From positions 786,299 through 850,298 of the forward strand of contig JANPYM010000011.1 in assembly GCA_025890175.1 (NCBI GenBank): a stretch of DNA of 64,000 nt, written 5' to 3'. How positions within the stretch are numbered: the stretch's first letter is position 1; the number at the start of each line of letters is the position of its first letter. Made by a program: the position numbers and the translations under genes. The notes beneath the pieces are model-generated. The model saw only the letters and a list, made by a program, of their open reading frames with translations. It was not told the DNA's origin and ran no database searches. Origin of the DNA: Ciborinia camelliae (taxonomy: Eukaryota; Ascomycota; Leotiomycetes; Helotiales; Sclerotiniaceae). Shown here piece after piece: positions 23,855-35,421 of this stretch.

Positions 23855-25039
23855 ATGATGTTGACACGGCGCACATTTCAATGCCGAAATATTGGCTCAC
23901 GATTCTGTCAACTACGACGTCTCGCAACAGCCGTCGATCCTCTGGTAAGTGAAAGGAATGGAAATCAGCAACATGGAGACAATCGAGTCAAAATAGTAGA
24001 AGTGGGACCTCGAGATGGGTTACAGAACGAGAAGACGATAATACCTTTAGCGACAAAGATTGAATTGATTGAAAAGCTTGCAAAGACGGGGCTGCAGGAT
24101 ATTGAAGCTGGTTCCTTCGTTTCCCCGAAATGGGTCCCGCAAGTAAGCTGAAATCCCCCAGTGCTAGATTCACAGCAACTTACTCTAGGACTGCGGCAGA
24201 TGGCAGATACAAGTGAAATTCTCAAACATGTTCTCCAAAATCATAACGAATCGTCTGGTCCAATACGATACTCTTTTCTGGCGCCCAATAAGCAAGGTCT
24301 CGGTAACGCGATGGATATCTTGCATCAGAATCGAAATGCATACAATACTGCCGACGTTCCTATTGATCATTCCTCCGAAGATGATATTTCTCCCAATAAA
24401 CCATATATTGAGATGGCCGTGTTCGCAGCGGCAACTGAGTCATTTTCACAAAAGAATCTCAATTGTGATATCGCAACATCGTTAAAACGATTTGAAAAAG
24501 TCATACAAGGCGCAAAGGCGGCGGGAATGCGAGTTCGTGCCTACATATCCGTTGTATTGGGTTGTCCATTTGAAGGTGACAATGTAGACCCTCATCGAGT
24601 GGCAGAAATAGCAACAGAATTATTGGAAATGGGAGCGGATGAGATAGATCTCGGGGATACAACTGGAATGGGTACTGGACCTAAAACTTCCAAGCTTTTG
24701 CGTACCATGCAATCTGCTGGGATTCTTAATGAGGATATAGCTATGCATTTCCATGATACGTACGGACAAGCATTGATCAACACTGTTGTGAGCTTGGAGC
24801 ATGGGATTAGGACCTTTGATAGCAGTGTTGGAGGACTGGGTGGATGTCCTTATAGTCCTGGAGCTACTGGAAATGTCGCTACTGAAGATATGGTTTATTT
24901 GCTTGAGAGCATGGGGATGCAGACAGGTGTTGATTTGGACGCTTTGGCTGATATTGGACAATGGATTACTGGGGTAATTGGGAAGCCAAACGCAAGTAGA
25001 GCTGGGAAGGCAGTGATTGGGGCAAGGAGTCGCAAATAA
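23855..25039 (+). CDS. hydroxymethylglutaryl-CoA lyase, mitochondrial
   Basis: Predicted exons 23855-24142 and 24200-25039 sum to 1128 nt (375 residues). The enzyme cleaves HMG-CoA to acetoacetate and acetyl-CoA, the last step of leucine breakdown. The N-terminus ([26 protein letters not shown]) is Arg-rich and lacks acids, fitting a mitochondrial presequence. Diagnostic motifs: [12 protein letters not shown] with catalytic R53 and D54, [16 protein letters not shown] spanning the intron, [11 protein letters not shown] with metal-binding H279 and H281, and [21 protein letters not shown], the family signature with active-site C312. No C-terminal peroxisomal tripeptide. The second in-frame Met codon (23858) would work equally well. 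Neighbouring V-ATPase gene is unrelated in function. Confidence 0.95.
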
Positions 25040-25515
25040 TTATGCTAACCAATGCGGGGCACATTCAAGAGGTCCAAAACTGTTTGCACGACATTACGAG
25101 GGATGACTGGCGTTCGGTGTTGATTGGGGAAGAATCTTGGCACCACTGTGTAGCATTACTGACATACCACTTACTGACGGAATGATACGACAATCCCATA
25201 TGAATATAAGACTTTACCAAATACTTCTACTCTCTCCTTGATTGATTAAATGAATGATATCAATATTCAAATTGACGCCAAGGAAAAAGGTAAGCACGTG
25301 ATTCAATTCAACCTTGTCGCTTATCGCAATTGCCTCGATTCAACCAAGCTAAGCTCCACCCTGGAGCATCTCAAGCTCTCCAACCTCTCAAACAAGCAAG
25401 CTCGTCATCCACGCAATCACCCAGCATAACCATCGCGGGAGCTTCTTGCGAGCTGAAGCATCTTTTCTAAATTTCTTTCTCACCACCCGAATAAATCGCA
25501 AACCTAATCGCAGCC
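25040..25515. other. promoter/leader of the V-ATPase B gene
   Basis: Between two plus-strand genes. The last 200 bases are C/T/A-rich (CTCTCCAACCTCTC-type), typical for the 5' leader of a highly expressed fungal gene. Confidence 0.5.
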
Positions 25516-27391
25516 ATGGGAGACCCAAGAGAATCGTCGTCGTACAGTGTTACGCCGAGAATCAGGTATAATACCATCGGCGGTATCAATGGTCCTTTGG
25601 TTATCTTGGAGAATGTGAGTGTGGGGGGTGGTGGGTGAGGATGCTTGGATATGTTCTGATAAGGTCGCAGGTTAAATTCCCAAGATACAATGAGATTGTT
25701 AGCTTGACTCTGCCTGATGGCACACAAAGGTCTGGACAGGTGTTGGAGGCTAGAGGTATGTAGTATTTGTGCCATTGGGTATGCGGATTGATTTGCTAAT
25801 TCTGTTTATCTATAGGTGATCGAGCTGTTGTCCAAGTACGAATTCTCTATTCCAAAGTTCACCGATATCTTATACTGACCAGCGACTAGGTTTTCGAGGG
25901 CACCCATGGTATCGATGTAAAGAAGGTATGAAAAGGCTACAAATGCGATATCTGCGGCTATTGCTAATGTTACAATAGTCCACAGTCGAGTTCACAGGAC
26001 ACAGTTTGAAGCTCGGTGTTTCTGAGGATATGTTGGGTCGAATCTTCGATGGGTCTGGAAGAGCAATTGATAAGGGACCAAAGGTGTTGGCAGAAGATTA
26101 TTTGGACATTAACGGAAGTCCTATTAACCCATATTCAAGAGTAAGACTGGCAGATTGGTATACGTATTCTTGGCTAAACTATATCAGGTATACCCCGAAG
26201 AAATGATTTCCACTGGTATTTCTGCTATCGATACGATGAACTCCATTGCTCGTGGACAAAAGATTCCTATTTTCTCCGCTGCAGGTTTACCACATAACGA
26301 AATCGCCGCTCAAATTTGTCGACAAGCTGGTTTGGTTCAAAAACAAGGTATTACAAACAAAGGCACACACGATGGACACGAGGAGAACTTCTCCATTGTC
26401 TTCGCAGCTATGGGTGTCAACTTGGAAACTGCACGTTTCTTCACTCGGGATTTCGAAGAAAACGGAAGTCTTGAGCGTGTTACCCTCTTCTTGAACTTGG
26501 CTAATGATCCTACGTAAGCGTTATCCCATCCTCCCATTGTGATCCACAAGACTAATATTTCATAGTATTGAACGTATTATTACTCCTCGTCTTGCCCTTA
26601 CCACCGCCGAATACTACGCCTACCAACTGGAGAAGCATTGTTTGGTCATCCTTACTGATTTGACTGCATATTGTGATGCTCTTCGTGAGGTTTCGGCAGC
26701 TCGTGAAGAAGTGCCCGGTCGTCGTGGATACCCAGGTTATATGTACACGGATTTGTCCACCATCTATGAACGTGCCGGCCGTGTCCAAGGTCGAAATGGA
26801 TCCATTACTCAGATTCCTATCTTGACTATGCCTAACGATGATATTACTCACCCTATTCCCGATTTGACTGGTTACATCACCGAAGGACAAATCTTCATCG
26901 ATCGTCAATTACACAACCGTGGTATTTACCCACCTATCAATGTGTTGCCATCGCTCTCGCGTCTTATGAAGTCTGCTATCGGAGAAAAGCTCACCAGAAA
27001 GGATCACGGTGATGTTTCTAACCAGTTGTACGCCAAATATGCTATTGGTCGTGATGCAGCATCAATGAAGGCAGTCGTTGGTGAGGAAGCTTTGTCTTCT
27101 GAGGATAAGCTCTCGTTGGAATTCTTGGAGAAATTCGAGCGTACTTTTATTTCACAATCTGCCTACGAATCGAGAACCATTTACGAATCCCTCGACCAAG
27201 CATGGAGCTTACTCCGCATTTACCCCAAAGAATTGCTCAACCGTATCCCACAAAAGATTTTGGCCGAATTCTACCAACGATCTGCAGCTGACCGCAAGGG
27301 TAAGGGACGTGCTGGTAACAAGGATACCAAGGATAACAGTGAGGAAGGAAAGGCGAAGGATGGACAAGAGGAGAATTTGATTGATGCATGA
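25516..27391 (+). CDS. vma2: V-type proton ATPase subunit B
   Basis: Seven predicted exons: 25516-25614, 25671-25755, 25816-25835, 25890-25925, 25979-26140, 26188-26513, 26566-27391; total 1554 nt (517 residues), as in other fungi. Subunit B is the non-catalytic nucleotide-binding partner of subunit A in the V1 head that acidifies vacuoles and endomembranes. Visible: [26 protein letters not shown] start, [29 protein letters not shown] across introns 2-4, the degenerate P-loop region [18 protein letters not shown] lacking the Walker-A Lys, [38 protein letters not shown], and [17 protein letters not shown]. The tail is a charged Lys/Glu/Gly stretch ending in ENLIDA. Exon 3 is only 20 nt. ATG context is GCAGCCATGG. 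Confidence 0.97.
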
Positions 27392-27936
27392 ATATAAAGA
27401 TGATGAGGGAGAAGGGACAGTCAAGAGTAGTTTTGGAGGAGTGTATGAGCGTGTTTAGTGTTGTCAAATATATCACTCGGAATTCCTTTGCATTGAAACG
27501 AGCGCGCTTGTGTAGATATTATGAAGAAAGAAATTGGAGCGCTGGATTATTAGAATGAATTGTTTAACAATTGATTTCGATTATGTATGCCGAGTGACCC
27601 AGGAAACGTGAATACCAAGGCAAACTCGTTCATCAACCCAATCATAACCCCAACCATAAGCGTACAAGACCTACCTACCTAGTAGGTATGCGATGCGATA
27701 CAACAGCAACAAACAAGTATATGAACCGCATACCTGCATGGCTATGTACATGTACATGGCTACCTAGTACACACACAAACTTGTGGATCAGGCCGACGGA
27801 GCTTTCGGCGGGAAGATTTTCCATCTTATCTCATGCTCTCTTCTTTTTACGCGCACGAATGATATGGCTTTGAATATGAAGTTTAGAATTTAGATATATA
27901 TATTTTTAGGTTAGCTTTATAACCTGGTTATTAGGT

Positions 27937-27967
27937 TAGGTAGGTAGGTAGGTAGGTAGGTAGGTAG
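27937..27967. repeat. TAGG tetranucleotide microsatellite
   Basis: About seven uninterrupted TAGG units. The same tetranucleotide recurs in many other gene-free parts of the window. Confidence 0.9.
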
Positions 27968-27993
27968 TTGGTTTCCTCGCGGAACTGGTGGGT

Positions 27994-28081
27994 GGGGGAA
28001 TGGGGGACTGGGGGAATGGGGGACTGGGGGAATGGGGGACTGGGGGAATGGGGGACTGGGGGAATGGGGGAATGGGGGAAT
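27994..28081 (+). repeat. G-run minisatellite (GGGGG + AAT/ACT)n
   Basis: Eleven consecutive 8-bp units of five G followed by AAT or ACT. The first eight alternate AAT and ACT (16-bp higher unit) and the last three are all AAT. The plus strand could form G-quadruplexes. Confidence 0.95.
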
Positions 28082-29418
28082 GTGTAGAATGTGTGGGATG
28101 TGTAGGATGTGTAGGATGGGGGAGGTATCAATGTGTATGTGTGTTTTTATGCGTGTCTTTATGAGTGCGACGTTGGTGGTGGTTATACCCCGCATTGTTC
28201 ATTTGTATTGGCCCGGGGTAGTGCAGTCTGCAGGTGGTACTAGGTACAGTGTGGTGGTGCAAGGATTATCGGTATGCTAAGGTTTACTAATTGCTGTCAA
28301 ATGGTGGTGCCCAGCCAGGTGCTTATTAAACGCACAAATGAGAAACCTGGGAATTTTCATTTCGCGTCATGATGCCGAATGTCATGTGAATTGCTGTTAC
28401 GGGGGTTTCGAGGGAACTGGACGCGGATTTCCAATTTGTTGACCGGGATGGATTGGTTTGTTTGGGTAAACAAGCAGAACAGAACAGAACAGAACAGAAT
28501 AGGGAAGTTGTTTGTTTTTGTTTTTGTTTTTTTAATTCGAATCGTTTGGAACATGGAAGGGAATCTTCTGGTTCTGGTCGTTGAGGCCAGCCAGCAGACT
28601 GGGAAGGCAGTCGGAGGGGATGAGGGGGCTGATTATTTCGTCTTACCTACTACGGAGGAAGGTAGGTAGCTAATTTGACCAGGAGATGCAGTACCAGGTG
28701 AACGTTAAGTTATCCCCGCATCATCTCGTCGGAGGAAAAAAGTGAATTGACGAATGGTATCAGAGTGTCCAGGTGAAGAGAAGTCATTTGCTGGGATTTG
28801 GCCGGGATGGGCTTTCACTGCATGTCTAGTGCCTGGTGGAATATATGTTGTGTTCTGGGATGGGTGCAGATGCAGATATCTAGTTACATGCGGGGATAGT
28901 TACCCCAGCCGTATGGTTTTGGCTTGTTTAACGTGCTGGTTGATGGTATAAATGTTGTCGCTACCCCCTCTTGTTTTTTGGAGGTTTATTGTTGGATCAA
29001 TTGCTTTGTTCGCTTTGTTCGGAACATTTTTGCTATTGTTTGATTGTTTCGTGGATTGACGAGGAATTGATTCTAGTATAGAAGATCTTTGACGGCGGGA
29101 TTCTGTGGCTTTCTGGGGAAAACGGATGGTCATTCTCGGATTAAGAGCTTCTTTGCCAATTCACTCTTGAGAAGGGTTAGTTAGGGTGATTGGTGATCAT
29201 CCTACCCCAGAACCCCGGATTTTTAATTCACTGTTAACGCGTCTACCTACTGTACGAGAGAATTGACGGTGTCTTATAAACTCCTCGAATCCTCCTTCCA
29301 AAAACAACTCCATTCCTCCCACCACCAAACTCTCTCCTCCATTATAACAATTCTTCTTAATACCTTCAATATAAATCCCCAATTCAATTAGTTGCTTCTG
29401 ATTGAACAACAATACAAT

Positions 29419-30832
29419 ATGATATCACTCAATATGATATCGACACTCCTCCTCGGGGCGCTAGCAGGTCTAACTGCAGCTCAATCTCCCGGTGAACAAT
29501 ACACAGGCGTAGCCGGAAACAGCACAATTGCCGGCTCTTCCCTCGGTCCTGACGCCAATGGCAAATACGAGATCTCTGCCCCGGGAATCCGCGCAAACTT
29601 CATCGCCTACGGCGCATCCATCTCCAATCTCTTCATCAACGACACTTCATGTATTGAACGCGATATTGTCGGAGGCTTTGACAATGCGAGTTATTATGGA
29701 GTCGATAGACAACATCCGCATTTTGGTGGTGTGCCGGGTAGATATGCGAATCGCATTAAGAATTCGAGTTTTGTTATCGATGGCGAGACGTATCATGTGA
29801 AGGCTAATGAACATCCCACGGAGGATAATCCTGAGGGTATAGATACGTTGCATGGGGGTCCGAATGGCTGGGATTGGAGAAATTGGACGGTGGTGGCTCA
29901 TACCACGAATTCCATAACTTTTAGTTTGACTGGTGAGTTTGGTTTCTTGTTTGGCTTGTGGGGCTTGGAGATTCCGTGCTAATGGTTGGGATATAGATCC
30001 GGATGGAGAGCAAGGATTTCCGGGAGAGGTTATTAGTTATGTGACTTACACGTTGACTGATATGACTTGGTCATTCAAGATGGTTGCTTTCGCTACCACG
30101 AAGAAAACTCCTATTATGTTGAGTTCGCATGTATGTCGTCCCTTAGTTCAAGAACTCCCCTCTTCCCTCTTCTAACAATAGTCTAATCTCACTTTATAGA
30201 CATACTGGAACCTTGATGGCTTCGCCAACAACGAGACAGCCACTGCTCTCAACCACTCTCTCTACTTGCCCTACGGTGGACAACGCATCGGTACAGACAG
30301 CATTCTCATCCCCACCGGAGACATCCTCGCCAACCAACCACAATCCCTCAACGATTTCTGGAGCACGCCCAAACAAATCGGCGCCAACTTTTCCAACCCG
30401 GATCTCCTAGGAAACTGCGGCGCAAACTGCACCGGCTACGATACCGCCTACATCACCAACCGGGACGCGCTCTCGCCCTACTCCTGGCGCGCATCCCCCG
30501 TCGCCCGTCTCCGCTCCGCCTGGTCCGGCATCCAAGTCGATATCTTCAGCGATCAATCCGCCTTCCAGGTGTATTCCTGCGGCGGGCAAAATGGCTCCAT
30601 GGCGCTGAAGGAAACCCAGGGTCTCTTTGACGTCTCGGATCGTCCGAGAACTATCCAGCAGTATGGCTGCGTGGTTATGGAGGTCGAGGATTGGATCGAT
30701 GGGATTAATCAGCCCGCGTGGGGTCGCCAACAAATTTGGGGTCCCGAGGATGGCCCGTATGTCCTCGAGGCTCAGTATAGCTTTAGTTTGAATGATACGA
30801 GGATGGGCTTGTTGGGTGAGGGATCGGGTTAG
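29419..30832 (+). CDS. secreted aldose 1-epimerase (galactose mutarotase-like)
   Basis: Predicted exons 29419-29932, 29997-30130 and 30200-30832 sum to 1281 nt (426 residues). The frame also opens at 29392, but only with TTG. The N-terminus (MISLNMISTLLLGALAGLTAAQS) is a clear signal peptide with cleavage after an Ala near residue 21, and there are many N-x-S/T sites, so the protein should be secreted. GalM-type features: ANFIAYGASISNLF, HPHFGGVPGRYANRI with N111 and R112, DTLHGG with H145, SSHTYWNLDG with H216 spanning intron 2, and YVLEAQYSF with E406 in the place of the usual general base. The family interconverts alpha and beta anomers of sugars such as galactose. Fungal secreted members are longer than cytosolic GalM, as here. 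Substrate not testable from sequence. Confidence 0.9.
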
Positions 30833-31576
30833 GTTGGGGGAGTGCCTGGGGTGGGCCGGGGCGGCTTTTTGCTTGCAGTCTTTGTTTTATTTGATTTGAT
30901 TTGATTTGGGTTTCGCCGGGTATTCACCATAGTAATCCATCAATCAATTCGAGTCTCCTTGGGTAATTAGTTTACCTCGGGATTAATTAATTAATTAATT
31001 AATAAATAAATCTGAATCCGATTTTATATCAAAACCCCAATAGCCAGAATCATCAATACTCGTCCCGTGTATTATGTGTGTCTCCATGTTTCTTTCTTCA
31101 CATTTCCATTTCTGGACGCAAAATATAGGTTAGGTACTAGATAATAGGTAGATAGGTAGGTAGGTAGATAGGTAGGTAGGTAGATACTTATTTATACGTA
31201 AACCCATGTATTGCTAGGTTATCATTCGTTTCGTTTCTTGGGAATTTTTATTAAGAGCTACCTAGGTACCTACCTAGTAGGTGGAATGTTCATCGAGGTC
31301 TTCAATTTGATTTCCTCGAGTAGCTGGAGGCCTGGGGTAAATATAAATACCTATTTATATTTATCAACTTACTAGGTAGTAAGTTCATATCTTTCTGTAG
31401 GTAGGTAGGTAGGTAGGTAGGTAGTAGGTGGCTTTTCTTTTGCAAATTGACTATTAGTATGTTATATGGATATTAGGTATCATTATCAACATTAATATTA
31501 ACATTAATATTGCTTTTTATAAACCCATCATCATGTTGTAAAATTAATTAAATTATCTTCCGGTTATTATCTATCA
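30833..31576. other. left flank of the AT-rich element
   Basis: 3' flank of the aldose epimerase. Composition is ordinary to moderately AT-rich, with TAGG tracts at about 31148-31182 and 31398-31424 and a TTAATTAATTAATTAA run near 30985. No gene. Confidence 0.5.
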
Positions 31577-31585
31577 TATAATTAA
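31577..31585. repeat. target-site duplication, left copy
   Basis: TATAATTAA directly before the left inverted repeat; the identical 9-mer directly follows the right inverted repeat at 36823-36831. Confidence 0.75.
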
Positions 31586-31630
31586 CGGCAAATACCTCAA
31601 ATATCATGTTTTTCAATTTTGATATTCCAA
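31586..31630 (+). repeat. terminal inverted repeat, left
   Basis: Begins CGGCAAATACCTC. Over 45 positions it matches the reverse complement of 36778-36822 with two mismatches, both transitions (A/G and T/C). Weaker similarity continues for about eight more bases, again with transitions only. Confidence 0.88.
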
Positions 31631-31695
31631 CTAGCATAATATGATAATTAAGGTCTATCATATAATATTTCAGATTGATTTTTTTAAAGGTTTTG

Positions 31696-31911
31696 TAATA
31701 TTCTAATCCCAAAATTTATATAATATTTAAATTCCAAATAATAAAAAAATAATATTCTAATTTTGATTTATATATTATTTGAATTTTAAAAAATCAAAAA
31801 ATATAATATTCTAATCTTGATTTATATATTATTTAAATTTTAAAAAATTATAAAATATAATATTCTAATTTTCAATTTATATATTAACTTAATTTTTTAT
31901 TATCATTATAT
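31696..31911. repeat. 54-bp subterminal tandem repeats, four copies
   Basis: TAATATTCTAAT recurs at 31696, 31750, 31804 and 31858, exactly 54 bp apart. The middle two copies are the most alike. Related sequence in the opposite orientation lies near the right end (AATATATAAATTA at 36535, 36558 and 36621), so the inverted repeats of the element were probably several hundred bp long. Confidence 0.7.
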
Positions 31912-34358
31912 ATTGTTTTAATATAATATCTATAAATTTTTTATAATTTTTAATTTTTATTAATTTTTTATAATATTTATTATTTTTAATTTTTTTATTA
32001 CCTAACTCTTTATATAATAATTTTTTTATTTAACCCTATTATTATTATTACCGTTAAATTTGAATTTATATTATTTTAAAATATCTTTACAAATAATCAA
32101 ATATATTTTTGTTGCTATCATTAATAAATCAAATAGTAAAAATAAATAAATATAAAATCATAAATAAAATTATAAAAAATAATATCAAAATAAAAATCAA
32201 ATTTATTTAATAATAAAATTAAATAATATAAAAATAATATAATATAAAATTTATACTTTATATTTTATAAAATAAAATAAAAAAAAACTTTAAAATTAAT
32301 AATAAAAATAATTTTATTTTAATATATACAAAATAAATATTATTAAATAAATAAAATACAAAAAATAAATTTAATAAATATAATATAAAATTAAATTTAT
32401 TTTTTAATCAAAATTTAATTAATTTTTAAATATTCAATCTATATTTAATTAAAATTTTTAAAATTTTAATCCGATTTAACTATATTTAATTAGATTATAT
32501 TTATTATAATATTTTATAATTAATTTTTATAAAAAAAATTATATTAAAAATTATAATTAAATTATTTAAAAATATATTTAAAAATAAAATTTTGATATAT
32601 AAATATAAAAGAATTATTCAAAATTTAATATAACTATTTTAAATATTATATATTAATTTGTTATATAATACAAAAATATAATTACAAATTTTATTATCGA
32701 ATTATAAAAAACTTTAAAACTAATATATATTTAATCAATAAAAAATTATTAAAATTTTATATTTATTTGTTTATAATTTATTATAATTAAAATTAATAAT
32801 AAAATATTAAATGGATTGTTAATAAATATAAATATTTTATTATTTATAATCTATAAATATTTAAAAAACAAATATATAATAATATATTGATTTATAATAA
32901 TTCAAAAATCAATATTAAATAAATCAATTAAATTAAAAAGTATATTTTAATTAAATAATATAATAATAAAGAAATTCAATTTTGAAAAATATTAATATAT
33001 ATATAAATCATTTATATTATTAATCCAAATAATTATTATATAATTAATATAAATAATAAAAATCGATTTTAAATAATATTTATTATATTTATATTATTTT
33101 ATAATATATTTAAATATATTAAAAAATTATTTATTATTAATAAAATATATATTTGATTATTATATAAATTTATATTAACAATTATTATATATATTAATAT
33201 TAATAAATATATTTTTTTTATTTATTAAACAATTATTTCAAAAAAAAAAAAATTTTAATGAAATTAATATTATTTTTTATATAAAAAAATCTTTTTTTTA
33301 ATTAATCAATTAATATAAAATAATAAATTTGTATATATTTTTGATTAATAAAAAAATTTAATTATTGATTTATAATAATTTTAATATATTATATATTTAT
33401 ATTATATTCAATATATTAATAACAATATTTATATTTAAGTTAAATAAAAAAAAAAAAATGTAAATATTATTAATAATATATTATTAAAATAAATATTTTG
33501 AAAAAATTTAATAAAGCTATATAAAATATAAAAAAATTTGATTTTATTATTTAATAATATATTAAAAAAATCCTTATTGCTTTATATTAAATTTATTTTT
33601 ATATATAAACTAAAATTTTTTATTAAAAATATAATATTTTTAATATTGGAAAATCAATTAATGGGATATAAAGTAATTTATAAAATCAAATTATTTTTTT
33701 AATATTTAATAATATTCAAAATTTTTATATAATTAAATTCGAAATATATTAAAACATTTTTATATTTAACAAAAAACTTATAAATATATTTTAAAAAAAT
33801 TATTAAAAAATATAAGTTTATATAATATAATTAAAAATTATATTAATTAAAGGAAATATATATTAGATTAAAAATATATTAAATGGAAAATAGTTTTTAA
33901 TTAATTTTGAAATCAAAATTTATATATATTTAAATTATTAGGATATATAAGTATTTTATATTTATATATATATTATATTTTATTATTTTAAAAATCAATT
34001 TTTAAATTTTTATAATAAAGTATTTATTATAAAAAAATAATAATTTATTTATTAATAAATCTTTTATTTTATTTTAGGGTTTATTAAATTAATAAAAAAT
34101 TTTATAATTTTTTTTTTTTAATAATTATATATATTTAAATATTTCAAAAAAAAATGTATTCGAAAAAAAGATAAAAGATTTATAATATATTTTAATAATA
34201 AATATAATAAATATAATATTAAAAATAATTATAATAATTATATATGTTTTTATAAATTAATTAAAAATAATAAAATTTAATATATTAAAAATAATTATAT
34301 TAAAAATAAGTTTTTATTAAATAAAATCAAAAATAATTTGAATTTAAATAATTCTTAA

Positions 34359-34550
34359 TCAAATAAAAAAAATAATTTAATAGCCTCAAATTCAAATCAC
34401 TTTTTAAATTTCAATTTAGATTTTGATTTAGATTTTGATTTCGATCCTAATTTCGATTTTGATTTCGATTTTAATTTTGATTTTAACTTCGATTTTAATT
34501 TAGATATAAAATCTTTTGATAAAAATAATAATCAAGGTTTTATAGATTAA
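34359..34550 (+). other. hexamer-periodic GATTTT/GATTTC array within the element
   Basis: Between about 34410 and 34507 the plus strand alternates GAT or AAT with TTT, TTC or TTA. This keeps one frame open for 63 codons (34359-34550) reading Asp/Asn alternating with Phe/Leu, without a Met start. It may be a remnant of a repetitive coding segment or simply a degenerate hexanucleotide satellite. Confidence 0.4.
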
Positions 34551-34855
34551 TTTAAAAATTTTGATAATTCTATATTTAATAATATATTGATTTATAATTA
34601 ATAATTGATTATTTGAAAATATTATTATTAAATATTAAAAGAATTATAAAATTTTATATTAAATAAATAAAAAAAATAAAAAATAAAAAAACAATAAAAA
34701 AATAATATTTAAAAAAAAAAAAAAAATAATAAAAAAAATTGAATTTAATAAAAATATAACAAAATGAAAAAAAAGTGAATAAGTGAAAAAAAGAAAAACG
34801 ATAAAAAAAATTGGATTTAATAAAAATATAATGAAATAAAAAAAAAGCAAATAAA

Positions 34856-35421
34856 TAAAAAAAGAAGAAAAAAAAAGAAAGAAAATAAAAAAAGGGAGAA
34901 AAAGAAAAAGAAGAAAAAGGAAAAAAAAGAAAAAGAGAAGAAGAAGAAAAAGAAAAGAAAAAAGAAAAAAAAAAGAAAAAAAAAAAAGAAAAAAGAAAAA
35001 AAGAAAAAGAAAAAAATAAAAAGAAAAAGAAAGAAAAAAGAAAAAAAGAAGAAAAGAGAAAGAAAGAAAAGAAAAGAAAAGAAGAAGAAAAAGAAAAGGA
35101 AAAGAAAGAAAAGAAAGAAAAAAGAAAAAAAAAAAAAGAAAAAAAGAAAAAGAAAAAAGGAGAAAAAAAGGAAAAGAAAAAGAAAGGAAATGGAAAGAAA
35201 GATAAAAAGAAAGAAAAAGGAAATGAAAAAAGAAAAAATGGAAATGAAAATGAAGATAGAGATAAAAAGAAAAAGGAAAAAAGAAAAAAAGAAGAAAAAA
35301 AGAAAGAAAAAGAAAAAAAAAAAGAAAAAGAAAAAAAAAAAGAAAAAGAAAAAAAAAAAGAAAAAAAAAGAAAAAAAGGAAAAGGAAAAAGAAAAGAAAA
35401 GAAAAAAAGAAAAAAAAAAAA
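34856..35421 (+). repeat. homopurine tract (GAAAAA-type)
   Basis: The plus strand is nearly only A and G for over 550 bases. Uninterrupted A/G runs occupy 35018-35190 (173 nt) and 35264-35421 (158 nt). Long frames on both strands here (Lys/Glu/Arg-rich or Phe/Leu/Ser-rich) are by-products of the repeat. Confidence 0.92.

Larger units (their letters stand above)
27392..29418. other. 2-kb gene-free region with microsatellites
   Basis: Downstream of the V-ATPase gene and upstream of the aldose epimerase. Contains (TAGG)n at about 27937-27967, the G-run minisatellite at 27994-28081, a GTGTAGGAT decanucleotide run to about 28125, and (AACAG)n and (GTTTTT)n at about 28468-28531. Open frames here read only repeats. 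Confidence 0.5.

Noticed and set aside
27937..27967. Telomere-like (TAGG)n
   Set aside because: The fungal telomere repeat is TTAGGG; this is an internal tetranucleotide microsatellite with genes on both sides.
27917..28195. Pro/Ser/His repeat frames on the minus strand and Gly-rich frame on the plus strand
   Set aside because: Produced by the G-run minisatellite, not by a gene.
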